Of a DNA stretch of 64,000 bases, positions 1-12,190 are shown piece by piece. The notes beneath the pieces are model-generated. The model made no database searches. It saw only the letters and a program-made list of their open reading frames with translations, and was not told the origin of the DNA. Source of the stretch: Vanrija pseudolonga (lineage: Eukaryota > Basidiomycota > Tremellomycetes > Trichosporonales > Trichosporonaceae); contig NC_085851.1 of NCBI RefSeq assembly GCF_020906515.1, positions 186,001-250,000 of the forward strand, read 5' to 3'. Numbering within the stretch: position 1 is the first letter of the stretch; each line of letters opens with the position of its first letter. The translations under genes were made by a program, and so were the position numbers.

Positions 1-1496
1 ATCTGGGAGGAGGGGAGGGCCTGCAGGATACGCGGTGTGGACACTGGTGGCCCACCGCCGCCGAGAGCAGTGTGGTTCGCCGGCGGGAGCGGCAGGGAGA
101 TGGACGCCATGCGCGTCTTGCGGTGGGTGGACACGCGGCGGATGATACCAGAGGGGTGGGTGGGCGGGAGGTCCTCGCCATTCTGCACCAGGCGGATCGC
201 CTCGGCGATGATACTCTCATTCCCAGATATCTTGCGCTTGGGCTCGAACACATCGCGTGCATGGTCGACTGCGTCGAGAAGGCACTTGATCGCGTCGGAA
301 AGGACGTGGGCGATGGAATCGCGCTGCTGCGCTGCACCGCGAGCGGCAGCCGCCGCCCCGACCTTGGAGTTGCTCCGCTTGCGGTTCCCTGTTGGCGGTG
401 CGTGGACCAGGTGGTCCTTGAGCGCCTTGAGCCGCTGGGAGAGGTACAGATCAAGCGCGTCAGGGATGGGCAGGGAGTCGAGAAGGACGATAGCGAGGGT
501 GGTGTCGCTCAGCGTCTTGGTGTCGACTGCTTCGCGTGAGCGCAGCGATGCCGTGGCGCGCTGCACGATCTGTGATCGGAAGGGAAGGAGGGCTTCCCAC
601 TGCTTCTGCAGGAGCGGGACATATGGCTGCGGGGTTAGCGACGTCGAGAAGCATAACCCACCCCCTTGACATCATCCGGCATGGCGGTCAGCCCTTCCTT
701 GACGACACGGCTCAAGAGCCATAGGAACGCGGCGTTGAGATACGAGTGGTGCGCGAGGTACGAGTAGAGGGCTGGCGGGTTAGCGAGCGAGAACCTCGGC
801 GCACCCACCCTCTGGAGCGTCGAGCAGCAGCTTGAGGTGCGCAGCGACGGGCAGCATGCTCCCGACGTCCTCGTCCTCTGCCTCGTCCTTGTCCGCGCTG
901 GCACCATCCGTCGGCGGCAGCTCGGTGGGGTTCGCGCATGCCGCAGCGACCGTCTTGAGGCTGGAGCTCAGGCGGAGGGAGGACGAGTGGAGGGATGTGA
1001 TCTGCGATGCCGAGGTCAAGAGGTCGCGATAGCGGGTGCTGCGGGGGTTGGTTAGCTGCCTGCCTGCCTGCCTGCCTGCACCTCCATCCTCTTCCCATCC
1101 CTCCAGCCCCACTTACCCAACCATGGACCGCAGCTCGGACTGCTTGTTGAGTGCGTCGGCGCGCATCTTGCCCTCGACGCGGCGCACCTCGCCGACCGGC
1201 AAGCGGCGGAACACGTCGTCCGGCTCGATGCCCGCCCAGTTCGCGTCGTCGCCTGATCCAGCGGCGGCCGCCGCCCGAAAGCGGCGGGGGATGCTCGCGC
1301 TCGAGGCGGACGCCGAGTCGGTATCCTTGACTGCTGAGAGGCCCGACGTGCGGCGCGCAAGCCGCGGCGCAACGCTGCTCGCCGAGCTGCCGTGTGGATG
1401 GGGGTACGGGTGGGGGAACCCGCGCCCGAGGCCCTGCCGCGATCCCGAGGCGATGGAGCTGCTCGACGGCCGCCGGGGCGCGGGGCGGGCGGACAT
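1..1496 (-). CDS. COG1: COG complex subunit 1 (N-terminal part; runs off the window)
   Basis: Subunit of the conserved oligomeric Golgi tethering complex, which acts in retrograde vesicle docking. The start ATG is at 1496-1494 (MSARPAPRRPSSSS, a disordered Ser/Pro/Arg N-terminus). Exon 1 ends in a motif close to the family signature (DVFRRLPVGEVRRVEGKMR, then LNKQSELRSMVG). A 78-nt intron (1039-1116) holds a CAGG microsatellite. Exon 2 continues TRYRDLLTSASQITSLH, matching the COG1 'YRDLI-AADTI' helix. Later exons give LYSYLAHHSYLNAAFLWLL and PYVPLLQKQWEALLP, separated by short introns near 780-820 and 640-680. The frame is still open at position 1, so the C-terminal half is missing only because the window ends. 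It is divergent from TTI2, with 198 bp between the starts. Confidence 0.85.
1056..1079. repeat. CTGC tetranucleotide microsatellite
   Basis: Six tandem CTGC units lie inside the first intron of the COG1 gene. The repeat is intronic, so length changes would not alter the protein. Confidence 0.9.
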
Positions 1497-1694
1497 GGCG
1501 AGGTCGTGGGGGGGTGTATGGTCGTTGATGCTGCTGTTGCCGTCGTCGTGATGATATCGGCCACGGCCACGGCCACGTCTCGGCGTGGGCAACGGTGTGG
1601 TCGACCGTGGGAAAGTAATTCCCTCATCGTCGCTCGCTGTTGACAAGTCGAGCTCGACTTGTTCCCTCGCTTTCCGCATCACACCACCCACACC

Positions 1695-3241
1695 ATGGCA
1701 ATCATCGAAGAGGTCCCCGACTCGCCACCGGCCCAGAGGCAAGACGAGCCGATAATAGAGGACGTGACGGACGCGAACGCGACAACGTCGACGCTGCTCG
1801 TCGAGCCGGTGCGGGCCAACAGTGCGCAGGAGCTGGCGTCGACGCTCAAGGCGCTCTCTGCGCGGCTGGCGCTGCCGGACGACCTCCTCCCGTCGTACTT
1901 GAACGAGCCGCGGCGTGAGTTGTCCGAACCACCGTCTCGTCAACTAACGCGCTCAGCCGACCTAGCGGAAGAGTATCGCGCGCATGCCGAACAGCTCCTG
2001 CGCCACATCCACTCGGGGACAGAGCATCCCCTGTGGCCTGCCGTCCCCCTCCCCGAGCAGTCCGACATCCTGTCCGACGTCGTGCGCCTGCACGGTGTCG
2101 ATGTGTGGACCTCGCCCGCGCTTGTATCCCTCGTCGACGCCATCGCAGCGGGCACGAACAACACGCCCGAGGTCGCGTGCCACATACTCGAACATAACCT
2201 CCGCCCGCTCTTCTCGCCGCACCCGCACCTCGCTGACACTCGCGCCCGGCAGCGCGCAGCAGGCGGCGACGGCGCCATGGGGGACATGCACGAGTCGCAG
2301 GCGTTCAAGAGCGCGCAAGGGTGGGGGAGCCACAACGCGCTCCGGTGGTGCGCTGTCTCCCTCCCCGGTAGCCTGCTCGACAGGCGCCTCGGGCTCGTCC
2401 TCCCGCCGACCCTCGTGCTCATGGACGACTGGGAGCCGGCCTGGCGCGACCGCGGCGCGTGGGTCCTGTCCGGGTGGGTCGGCGCTATCCCCGCCGACGA
2501 GCTACGCCGGCGCGGGCTGGACGCACTGTTCGTCAAGAGCCTCGTCCACTCGCTCTCCCTCCACTCGGCCCCACTGCCACACGTGTTGCCCGTGACGCTG
2601 TCCCTCGTGGCCCACCTGGACAGCAAGGCACGCGCCGACGCGCTCTCCGACATCGTCGACAAGGCGCTCGTCTCGGGCTGGGCGTACGCGCCGAGCGGGG
2701 CCGAGGGACGGGCGGTGTTAATCAACGTCGCTGCCACGCTCGAGACGCTGTGTGGCGTCCTCGGGACAGGCATCGCGCGGTGGCTCAAGAGCATCGTGCC
2801 CGCCCTGCTCGAGCCATTGCAGTACTCTCCCTCTTCAGCCCAGCTGCCCCATTTCGAAGCAAACGCGCACGCGCTGCTGGTTCTGCTGCGCACGCTGCGG
2901 TCCACTGGCCGCGTCGCGCGCTGGCGCGGGCAGATCCTCGACGTGCTTTCTCGTCTTTGGGTGCAGATCCGCGAGCGTGACTTTGGCCTCGATGGCCCCG
3001 AGGCTATCGGTGAGTCAGATGTAGATACCTGCTGTACTCAGCTGACACGCCAGACTCGTCGCTCCGTATCCAGGGCCTAGTGCGGGACGTGTTTGCCGAA
3101 GTCGGGGCCGAGGTGCCCTCTGTCAGAAGTGTATGTCCAGTTGACGTGCGTTCGTCACTAACTGGCTAGACCGAGTTCGCCACACTCCTCTCCCTCAACG
3201 CCACCGTCTTCGCCCCTCTCGTGGCTCCGACCGGCGCCTGA
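1695..3241 (+). CDS. TTI2: TTT complex subunit TTI2 (Tel2-interacting protein 2)
   Basis: Probable component of the Tel2-Tti1-Tti2 complex, an Hsp90 co-chaperone that stabilises PIKK kinases (TOR, ATM/ATR type). The 473-aa product starts MAIIEEVPDSPP with an acidic tail, followed by alpha-helical repeats. The diagnostic stretch is LPPTLVLMDDWEPAWRDRG, then WVLSGWVGAIPADELRRRG; this matches the family pattern 'lPplLtllDD-ep--r-rG--lL--ll'. Three introns: 1915-1956 (42 nt, in frame and stop-free), 3010-3053 and a third of 39 nt starting about 3132. The removed lengths restore a whole number of codons, ending TGA at 3239-3241. It converges with POM152, 75 bp apart. The family call rests on the DD-x-E/D-P repeat region and is likely rather than certain. 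Confidence 0.68.
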
Positions 3242-3316
3242 GTCCCACGCCCAGCCCCACCCACACCGCATAACTGTCATCAGATACATCTCTCTTCCTA
3301 TGCATGTGCGAATTGA

Positions 3317-6300
3317 TTAGACGTCCGCCCGCGAGCGGGAGAGCGGGGGGTAGCGGCAGAAGTTGTCCTGCACGCTCGTGACCGAGTAGTCGCCGGGCGA
3401 GCTCGACGAGATGGTGTACGTGTTTGTGAAAATGTCGCTAATGGTCTGTGTCTCGACGACGCGCGGGCGGCCACCAATGGTCTCGCTGCGCGTGTACGTG
3501 AATGTGAATGGCGGTGTGCCGGTGAAGCTGACGCTGAACACGGCCGGCTGGTCGCCCTCGCGCAGGTTGTCGACGCCGTCCTGGACGCGGACCGACGGCA
3601 GCGCGTGCACGCGGCGCTCGAGGCCATTGACTTCGCGCTTGCACTGAGCGTTCCCGTTCCTGTCCTTGAGCGCGACCGACTTGATGGCAAACGTGCCCTC
3701 AGAGTCGGCGGAGCGCGAGAACCTAGCCGCGCTCGACGTGACCGAGTTGAGGCGACCCTGCCATTCGTACTCGACGATCCACGGCGCCTTGCCCTGCAGC
3801 AAGAAGTCGAGCGTGTCGCCAACGCAGAGGTCCGTCTTGTGGTCGACGGAAACTACACGCGCCGTCTCGACCACATCCAGTGTGGTGGCGTGCACGTCGC
3901 TGTCCTCAATGACAAAGTCGCAGCCAGCGGCGTCGGCAATGCCAAGAATCGTAATCTCGTAGCGGCCGACCTCGGCGACAGTCTCCTTGGGAATCTCGAG
4001 CTTCCAGTCACGCGTCGGGACGCGGACGACATGAGGGATGACCTCGGCGGATGCTGGCTTGCGCACGCCGAGCTGGAGCGTGAATGGTGCCTCTCCAGTG
4101 AGGCGGATCTTGGCGTCGGTAACCAGCACTGCGTCGCGGCACAGGGTCACCGTGTTCTGCTTCACAAACGTTGCTGATGGCCGCGCGTGAACGTCGTGCT
4201 CCAGCGTAAAGTCCACAGGCGTGCTCTCGTAAATGTCGTCGCGAACAGACGTGAAGTGGTACTTGTGGTGGCCAGGGGCGCTGTCGAGGTGAAGGACACC
4301 AATCTCCTGAGCGCTCTTGAGCGCATGGTCCGAAGACTTGGAGCCGACAGTGTACTTGTACTTGACCTCGAAGGGCGAGAGGCCGACAAAGTGCACGCCG
4401 ACGGCGTCGTCCTCGCCAGCACATAAGCCCTTGTGGCGGTACACGGACCCATCCTTGCGGACTGCGACCGACTCGATAAGCGACGCGCTGGGGCGAGGCT
4501 TGAAGTCGACCGAGTAGATGCCGTTGTCCGCGTCACCGGGGCAGTGGGCGTCACGTACGCTGATGAGCTGGTACCTGCCCTTCTGCTTGAAGTTGATAGG
4601 GCTGTTGGGCGATGTCAATCTGAGCGAAGGCTGCTCTCTGCCGTCCAAACTGAACACAATGTCCCACGGACCGCGGCCGGTCAGGCGAAGCGGCACGTCG
4701 ACACCCTTGCGATCGCCATCCTTGATGACGACGTGGTCCTGCTTGGAAAACTTGACCGTGGGGCGGTGGCGGTCAATGTCCACTTCGACGAGTCTGGTCG
4801 GGAGGCGCTTGACGCAGCCGTTGGCATCCTCGACCGAGATGAGCGCGACGTTGAGCTTGCCCGAGTTGCCAGACCGGGCCGCAAGGTCCTCGGGAACAGG
4901 CACCGTGAGGCGGAACTTGCCAGACTTGACAGGCACCGTGACGTTCTCCGACTGCATGCCCCACGACTTGCGGTAGGTGATGTGCAATGGGTCGTTGCCC
5001 ATGATGCCGAGGTTGATGTCAAACTCGTCGGGGGAGCAAGCGAACAGCTGGTAGCGCGTAGCGCCGACAATGTCGACGCTGGCGGGCGGGTGCACCACCT
5101 GCTCAATGGGCTCCCTGTTCAACGGAAGGTCCTTGTAACGAGCGTCGCTGAGGAAGTTGAAGTTCTCGAGCGTTAGCTTCACACCAGGTGACGCCAACTC
5201 ACGTAGATGTAGGTACCCTCGCGATCGGGACGCAGCTCGATCTGGCCAACTGGCGTGTCGAATCTGTGGGTTCGGATCTCGAGCTTGCCGCCCTTGCGCT
5301 GCTCGTTATAGCGAACGTGGAAGGGTGGCGAGCCGGTAAACTCGAACGCGACGTTGATACCAACGTCCATGGCGCTGAGGTGAGCGACGCCTATACTTTG
5401 TACTCACCACTCGTGGAGGGTTGTCACGCTCATCTCGGCCGTAGGTGGCGGCACCTCGCGGACCTCGCAGGTGGACGGCTCGAGGACGGTACCGGCGCAG
5501 CGGCCAGTGATATCGAGAAGCTTGTAGTGACCAGGCTCCTTCGCCCTTATAGCCAAGTTGTTGTCGAGCTTGACAGTGTGCACCTCCGTCTGGCCCGTTT
5601 TGCTCGACTTGAACGAGTACTTGATATCGAGGGGCTCCGACTCGCTGCCCTTAATGGCGAAGGGGACATCGGCGGTGCCGTTGACGAGGAGCTCGCGAGG
5701 GCCGTTGCACAAGAACGAGATGCTTCTCTCGCCCGTGACAGCGAAGCGGTAGGTCGACGAGTCTGCCGACGGCGTGTACATGTTACCGAGCGCGTCGGCC
5801 ACGCTGGTCAACACGACACTGTAGGCGCCCTCCCGCTCGTGCGACACACGAAGAGGCACAATGTGCGTCTTGGACGCACGGTCACGGCGGAAGTGGCCCT
5901 GCTCAGCCTCAGTGGTCACGACCTCGTCCTCAATACCCTCGATAACGCCCTGCTCGATAATCGTCTTGCCAAAGTACTTCTTCCATTGGACCTTGAGCGG
6001 GGCGACGCCGCGAACCTCAAACTTGACCACGTCCTCGGCGCCGATGCAGCGGGCGAGGGGAGCCGCGGAGTGGCTAGGGTGGCGGATCAGCTTCCCCTTG
6101 CTGTCCTCGTTGACAAAGTCGCCACCGCCAGGGCACTCGATGATGAGGGCCTCGCGGTGGGGAGCGATGTTGAATCTGTCGCCACGCTTGTCGCTGACGG
6201 TGTGGAGCTGCACAACGGACGGCTTGGTGACAGCGAGGAAGAGGAGAGACTCGGACGAGGAGAGGTCGGGCGGGATGATGGTGAGCGACTCGGCCGGGCG

Positions 6301-7337
6301 CACCGAGTGAATGCGGGTGACGTCGAGTTGCTGGTCGCGCTTAACGAGCTCGTTGATGTCCGGAGTGTCGTCGAGATCGTCGTCGGCGTCCTGGTTGTTG
6401 AGCGCAATGCTCCAACCGACAGGTCGCTTCATACCCGACGCCGGGACGTTCTGGAGCTCGGCCTTGCCCGTCTCAAGATCGCGGAGGTAGTACGCGACCT
6501 GGTCAGGCGCCGAGTTGTTGAACACGACGGGGATGAATACGGGCTCGTTGCCGCCGTGCGGAAGGCAGTAGGTGAGCGAGAGGGGATTGAGGGTCGCCGT
6601 GCTGTCTGTCAGCTTGGAACACAGTCTCGCCAGCTCACCTGTAGGGCAGCAGGCGGATGCTATATGTGCCCGAGATGTGGTCGGGCTCGCCAAAGACGAG
6701 GCGCGAGAGGACGTGGCGGAGGAAGTAGACCCAACCCCAGAAGAAGCCCTCTTCGCCGAGATAAACCGGGCCTGCATGTGAGCTGCATCCTCAATGTTCC
6801 AACTCACCAAACATTGTGACCTTGGGCACGAACGCGATGGGCTGTGGGGTGAGCTACAACCAATCACTATGCAACTCACATCAGCGAGGAACCAGCACGC
6901 GACATTCCACAGGACGAGCAGCGGCGCGATGAGCGCAAACTTGCTCGGGGCGGGCGAGAGGCCCGGTATCCGCAGGAGCGAGACAGCTGCAACGGCGAGC
7001 AGCTCGACGGCGAACCACACGGCGGCAGACCACGGGCCGCGGAGGCGCGTCGCGCTCGACAGCGCGGTGGGGAGGTCGCCCGTGATATGGGGCGCGAGCA
7101 CGTCCCAGAGCTTCATCACCTGGCGGGTTAGTGAATGCCTGGCACGTTACCCACCTCGACGAGGCCGAAGACCCAGACGATGAGCCGCCGCTGCTCATCT
7201 GGTGCGAGCCATGATGTTGGGATCACTGGCGGCGGTGGGGCGGGCTTGGACGCCGGCTTGGCTGGTGCGAGTGGGGTGGATTTGACGTCTAGTTTTGAGG
7301 GGGTGCCCTGCCTTTGCGGGGTGGCTAGGGCTGACAT
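3317..7337 (-). CDS. POM152: Nucleoporin POM152
   Basis: Membrane-ring nucleoporin of roughly 1,250 residues. The N-terminus is Pro/Ala-rich (MSALATPQRQGTPSKLD), then come hydrophobic stretches (AAVWFAVELLAVAAVSLL; FALIAPLLVLWNVACWFLA) that anchor it in the nuclear envelope. The rest is a chain of Ig-like beta repeats for the perinuclear lumen, recognisable by recurring 'G-x-x-P-[FW]-x-[VLI]' cores (GSPPFHVRYNE, GRGPWDIVFSLDG, GEAPFTLQLG, GKAPWIVEYEW, GTPPFTFTYTR) and repeated SV-D-x-x-G-N/C units. Short introns interrupt the 5' half (for example near 7105-7150, 6780-6880, 6610-6650, 5371-5411 and 5155-5197). Start ATG 7337-7335, stop TAA 3319-3317. Length and repeat architecture fit the fungal family. 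Confidence 0.9.
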
Positions 7338-7562
7338 TGTCGTATGGCCATGGGCAGTGGACGATGAGAGCAACAAGTGAGATGGATCGTGGGTCGAGGT
7401 GAATCTCCTTGTTGTCTTTTGTGACGACGGACGGCCAAAAGGTTGAATGTTGGTCAAAGTGGGGGCCCGGTCGCGGAATCAAATTTCGGTCACTGCACAA
7501 CGAGGCATCACTGCAAGGGACATGCTTGTAGCATTGATGAAGGTGTATGAAAAATGCTATGC

Positions 7563-9221
7563 TTAGAAGAGGAGGATACAGGCAACAGTCGCAATGACAA
7601 GGGTGAGGCCGCTAGCGGCAGCGATGGGGGAAGCGCCCGAGGGCTTGCCAGAGGCGGCGGCGGCACCGGCAGCCGAGCCAGAGGCGCCAGCAGCGTGCGC
7701 ACCAGTGCCAGAAGCACCGGCGGCGGCACCGGCACCGGCAGCACCAGAGGCACCGGCCGCACCGGCCGAGCCCGACGCAGCACCCGACTGGGAAGCACCA
7801 GGGGCAGAGGCAGAGCCCGAGGCAGAGGTGGAGCTAGAGGAGTTGGCGGCTGGGGCTGTAGAGGAGGAGTTAGAAGAGGGGGAGGGGACCGCAGAGGAGG
7901 AGGAAGAGGGGGCAGCACTGCTCGTACCAGCGCTAAGAGCAGCAAGGGTGTTTGAGAGGTAGTTGATGGCGCCGGACTGTGCGTGTGTGAGTGGTCGAAA
8001 CTGGGTTTGTCACTTACCCAGTCGTTCATGTGAGCAGCCCACACCATGATACCGGTGAGAGGGTAGTTGCTCTGGGCCTTGAACTGGTTGAGGCAGGTGG
8101 CAAAGTCGGTGGGGTTGGGGAGCTCGTCGGCAGAGCCAGCGGTGGCCGAGTCGGACTGGCTCCAGAGCTTGCCGATGGTGATCTGGCTGAGGGGGATACC
8201 GCAGGCCTGCGAGATCTGGTTGACCGAGAGGAAGGCGGGGTTGGCCGAGTTCCAGTACGTGTTCTGGGCGGGGGTCAGTACCGAGCTGGCAGGCTGGCCG
8301 CTCTCCACCCACCTCGCACGTGTTCCAAGCACCGGGCTGGCCGTTGTAGAGCTGGAAGTTGTACCACGAGATCTTGGAGCCGACAGCGCCCTGGAGCTTG
8401 CAGTAGACCGAGTTGACACCGCCAAACGACGAGCCGTACATCCAGGCACTGGGCGTCGACGAGATGGCGTACTGGCTCAGAGGGAGCTGGTTGGCGAGCT
8501 CATTGTGGAACGACGTGAGCCAGCTGAGCGCGTTGGCCTGGTCGTTCTGGAGGGGAGCAAAGTCTGGGGTCAGCGACACACCCGGCGTCACCACCCACCC
8601 TCGTAGTCAATGTCGACACCGTCGACATTGTACTTCTTGACCCAGGCGCCGATAGCCTGGGCAGTGGCGACGGGGTCGGCCTTGTTGCTAACGATGTGGT
8701 CTGCGGTCGGGGTCAGCCAGCGGGCCCAAGCGCTCCTTACCCACCGTCGTCACTGAAGGCCGAGACCATGATGGCAATGCCATTGTCGTGGTAGTTTTGG
8801 ACGATGGCCGCGCGCTGGGCGTCGGTGAAGCCCTGCCACGAGGCGGGAGCCTGAATGCGGTGTCAGCGGCGGCGGCGGCGGCGGCGCGGGTCTAGAGTCA
8901 TAAGGGGTCACACATACGGCCTGTGCGCCCTTCGACTCCCAAAAGGCGAGGAGGACGCGGTTGTACGGCTTGATCTTGTCGGCGAGCGGCCAGGCGTCGT
9001 ACGAGATGAGGTCTGGGGTAGGGTGTGTGTTAGTGTTGGCGGGCGTGTCGGCGCTCGTCGACGCCGTCGCACACACCATTGATGTACAGGCTGTAGTGGG
9101 GGGCGCTGAAGGAGAAGCCGCGCTTCTCGACGGCGGCGGCGGGGGCAGCCGCCTGGGCCACGGGCGAGGCGGCGACGAGCGAGGTGAGGGAGAGGAGGGA
9201 AACGAGTGTGGTGAGCAGCAT
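7563..9221 (-). CDS. Secreted GPI-anchored GH18 chitinase-like hydrolase
   Basis: Predicted glycoside hydrolase family 18 enzyme acting on chitin or a related beta-1,4-GlcNAc polymer in the cell wall. The N-terminus is a signal peptide (MLLTTLVSLLSLTSLVAAS). The core contains strand motifs YNRVLLAFW, GIAIMVSAFSDDG and the catalytic signature DGVDIDYE (codons at about 8602-8625, the last Glu split by an intron), so the acid/base Glu is present. Later blocks QYAISSTPSAWMYG and GIMVWAAHMNDW fit barrel strands 6-8. The C-terminal third is Ser/Ala/Gly/Pro-rich low complexity ending in a hydrophobic tail (GLTLVIATVACILLF), typical of a GPI signal. Several 40-60 nt introns. Stop TAA 7565-7563. It could also be an endo-N-acetylglucosaminidase-type GH18; substrate is inferred. 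Confidence 0.85.
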
Positions 9222-10216
9222 GGCTGTGTGCCTCCGCGGGGAGGAGAGTCGGGGTTGAGAGAGTGAGAGAGGAGGTGAGTGAGATGGAGAGGAGGAGGAG
9301 TGAGTTGCGAGATGCACTTGTAGCAGGTGCAACGCGCACCACCCCTCGCCTCGATTGTCCCTGTTTACGTGCCTGAATTTGACCCGTCGTGCGTGCAACA
9401 CCAAACACGTCAAACGCGCTTCAAATAGAAACAGCCAAGGGAAGAGTGCCGAGTTGAATTGAGGGTGCTTGATCGTCAAGAAAGGTAAACATTGACAAGG
9501 AGGGCTATATGAGTGCATGTATGCATAGCATATGCACAGTAGTTGTTTGTGTCGAGTGAGACTCAGACGGGTGTGAAGCTGGTCATGTCTATGCATGCAC
9601 ACTCGGCACCACTGGGCGTCGTGTCGTGAAACGCACAGGCCGCGTCGGGCAAGAGCAGCGTCTATGCAGTTCGGAAATCCAGCGGGCCTACCAGTGAGAA
9701 TCAGGCTCGCTTAGTCGATTCGCCCGCCTATTGAGGACAACCCCCTCAGCGACGTCTGTGCGGCGCGGGCGGGGCGAGGGTGGCCGGGTGGCACTTGTAG
9801 TCGACGACGCACGGTGCGACGCCGGCGGCAGCGGCGGCGGCGGTGCGCTGCGCTGCGCACCGACGCGCATCATTCATTCACACTGTATCGGGCATCGGGG
9901 CACGGGGCGAGCGGCGAGACGAGTGCAGCAGCACACAGAAATGATGCAAACAAACACCGACAAGACACAAAGTGGCCGTCATTGCTGCTTCTCCTTCTCA
10001 CTCTCACCCCCACCCACTCACTCACCCCCGGGCCACTGGCGCAGTCGCGTTCCCCCTCGCGTCCGCACCACCACAACCACAACCACAACCCCTTCTTCAC
10101 ATCCCACTTTACATTCACATCCTTCCACTTCCTTTCGTCCAGGCGACTCCACTTTGGCTGGACCAACTGTGCCCCGGCTGGCCAGTCCTCTCCCACCCAG
10201 CCCAACAGCGAGCAGC
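9222..10216. other. Intergenic region upstream of two divergent surface-protein genes
   Basis: About 1 kb separates the divergent GH18 gene and the first membrane-protein gene, presumably holding both promoters. The segment near 10060-10150 is an A/C-rich stretch with repeated CCACAA units just upstream of the second gene, typical of fungal 5' leaders. Open frames here lack codon bias or recognisable domains. No RNA gene seen. Confidence 0.5.
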
Positions 10217-11304
10217 ATGATCGCCCTCGTCGTCGCCGCCCTCGTGTGCCTGCTCGGCCACAGCGTGCGCGCGCAAGGCCTATTCCTTTCCCCGATATCC
10301 AACGCCACTGCCGGCGCGGCGCTGACCATAGGCTGGAGCGGCGGCGTGCCGCCGTACGCTGTGTACGTCGCCCCCCTTTGCTGCGTGCTGACTCCAGCGC
10401 CGTGCTCGCTTTCGACAGCGCCGACCTCGCGCTGCTCGACACGACGGACGTCGCCTCGGGCCTCAACGCCACCACCTACGACTGGACGGTGGTCGCGTCC
10501 GGCGCTGCGCTCCAGGTACGCCTGAGCGACGCTGCCGGCGGCGTCGTCTCCTCCGCCGTCTTCCCCGTCGTGAATGCCACGCTGTCCACCAGCAGCAGCG
10601 CTAGCAGCGGCATCCCCACCGCCGTGTCTGAGTCCACCTCCACCGCGCAGACCAGTGCCGTCAACAACACCGTCCCACCCCCCCTCTTCTCGACCAAGCC
10701 CGACACCGAGTCTCATGGCGGCATGTCGCAACGCACAGTCAACCAGATCATCGGCGGCGTGCTTGGCGGTGTTGTCCTCCTCGCCATCCTCGTCGCGTTA
10801 ATCATCTTTCACTACCGCCACAGGCGCCCCGGGCACCCGCCAGCAATGCTGCACGACCCGGGTGAGAAGTCGCCCGAGCCAGGTTACGTGAAGAAGCGCC
10901 GCGGGTCGGAGATGTCGAACGGCTCGTCCTTCTTCTCCGGCGTTGAAGACTCGCCGGCCATCCGCCCGTCTGTCCGCGCAGCGAGCATTTCCCACCCGCT
11001 CCCGCTGCGTACGGGCTCGCGCGCCGAGACGAACAGCTACATCTCGCAGATGACGCACGACGATGGCGCAAGTGGTAGCGAGCGCGGTCCCAGCCGCAAC
11101 GGGTCCGACCAGCGCCCGTCCGTCACCGGCCGCGAAAACTCGCTCGACGGCCCGCGCGTCTCCATCGACAGCTTCTACTCCAACCCCGACGGCGTGGCGG
11201 CCGGCTCGCTCCGCTCCGTCTCCGCCTCGATCTCGGCGCGCGCGAGGCCCGGCGGCTCGGCATTCAACTCTACCAGTATGCTTGGGATCGGGATTGCAAA
11301 GTAG
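10217..11304 (+). CDS. Single-pass membrane protein with Kre9/KNH-like ectodomain (paralog 1)
   Basis: 350 aa. Signal peptide 1-19 (MIALVVAALVCLLGHSVRA); ectodomain about 20-110 with the KNH/Ser-Thr-rich pattern (GAALTIGWSGGVPPYAV ... LNATTYDWTV ... LQVRLSDA); Ser/Thr-rich stalk about 111-160; transmembrane helix about 166-186 (IIGGVLGGVVLLAILVALIIF); basic stop-transfer HYRHRR; then a 160-aa disordered cytosolic tail rich in Ser, Arg and Asn containing ISHPLPLRTGSRAE. One intron, 10363-10397 (35 nt), cuts the codon after PPYA, at the same place and phase as in the next gene. First of four similar genes in a row. Plausible cell-wall or surface sensor; ligand and signalling role unknown. Confidence 0.75.
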
Positions 11305-12186
11305 TAGCGCAGGGATCAGCAAGCTCACATTCGCAAGGTTCAAACTACCGCAAGCTCGTGTAAGGGCGAGAGCGGCGAACGACAAGGTCGCGAGTGGCCA
11401 CCCTGGCACGGCGCGCCCTGGACGGTGTCCTGTCTGTCTGTGTCTCCACCTAGCATTAACCAAGACAATGAACATGTACATGTATGTAGCGTGGGTGGGG
11501 TGGGTAGGTGGGCGGCATACGGACTAACCACCGGTGCGTGCACGTGTCGGCGCGCCAAGACAGCGCCGCCGCGGCGTCGCGCCAAAGTCGCCGAAACAGT
11601 GTGCCACTTTGGCCGCCACATTGTCCCTCATGCCCTCACTGAGACATTCGACGTCGCGTCCCCTCTGCTGACACTATCGTCGGCGCGGCGCGATACAGTG
11701 CACCTCTCCTGCACCCTCTTGCCCTCGTCCAACCCGATCCCTCGCCTTGATCAATGGCGCACGCGGCTGACACTGACGCCCCTACATTACCCCCTGACGC
11801 ACAGACGCGCACAGGCCAGTCGCGTAACCGGGCTGGCGGCGGGCTGGCTGGCGTGGTGGCTCGCGATCTCGCGACTAGGGGTCAATCGACGACCAACACG
11901 CACCCCCCCGCAGGCCATTTTACTCGCTCTCGACCCCACTGCCCTTCTGTGACTCTCCACTCACTCCTCCCTCTCTCCCCCTCGATCCTCCTAGTCCGCA
12001 ACCAAACGGCAGCTCGCAGCGTCGCGCGACACACACCTCGCACCCGCTGCCACCGACTCAAAGCCCACCCAGCACAACTACCACCACCACCACCCACACT
12101 CGTTCAACCACACACACACACGCACTTCGGCCTCCTCGTATCCCCTCGCCCCCGCCCCCGCCTCCCCTCCCCATGCCGCCGCGCTC
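11305..12186. other. Intergenic region and 5' leader of paralog 2
   Basis: The gap contains pyrimidine- and CA-rich leader sequence before 12187 (CACCACCACC and CACACACACA runs at about 12079-12125). No gene or RNA is supported apart from the small upstream frame at 12173-12190 listed separately. Confidence 0.4.
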
Positions 12187-12190
12187 ATGA
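12173..12190 (+). promoter_or_regulatory. Minimal uORF overlapping the start codon of paralog 2
   Basis: A five-codon upstream reading frame (MPPRS) ends with TGA at 12188-12190, so its stop shares the bases ATGA with the main start ATG at 12187. Such overlap is a known arrangement for termination-reinitiation coupling or leaky scanning control. Whether the mRNA 5' end lies upstream of 12173 is not shown. Confidence 0.4.

Noticed and set aside
5188-6819. 543-codon open frame on the plus strand
   Set aside because: Fully antisense to POM152; composition (Val/Leu/Arg/Asp/Glu-rich without domains) is that expected from the complement of GC-rich codons, while the minus strand gives coherent Ig-like repeats.
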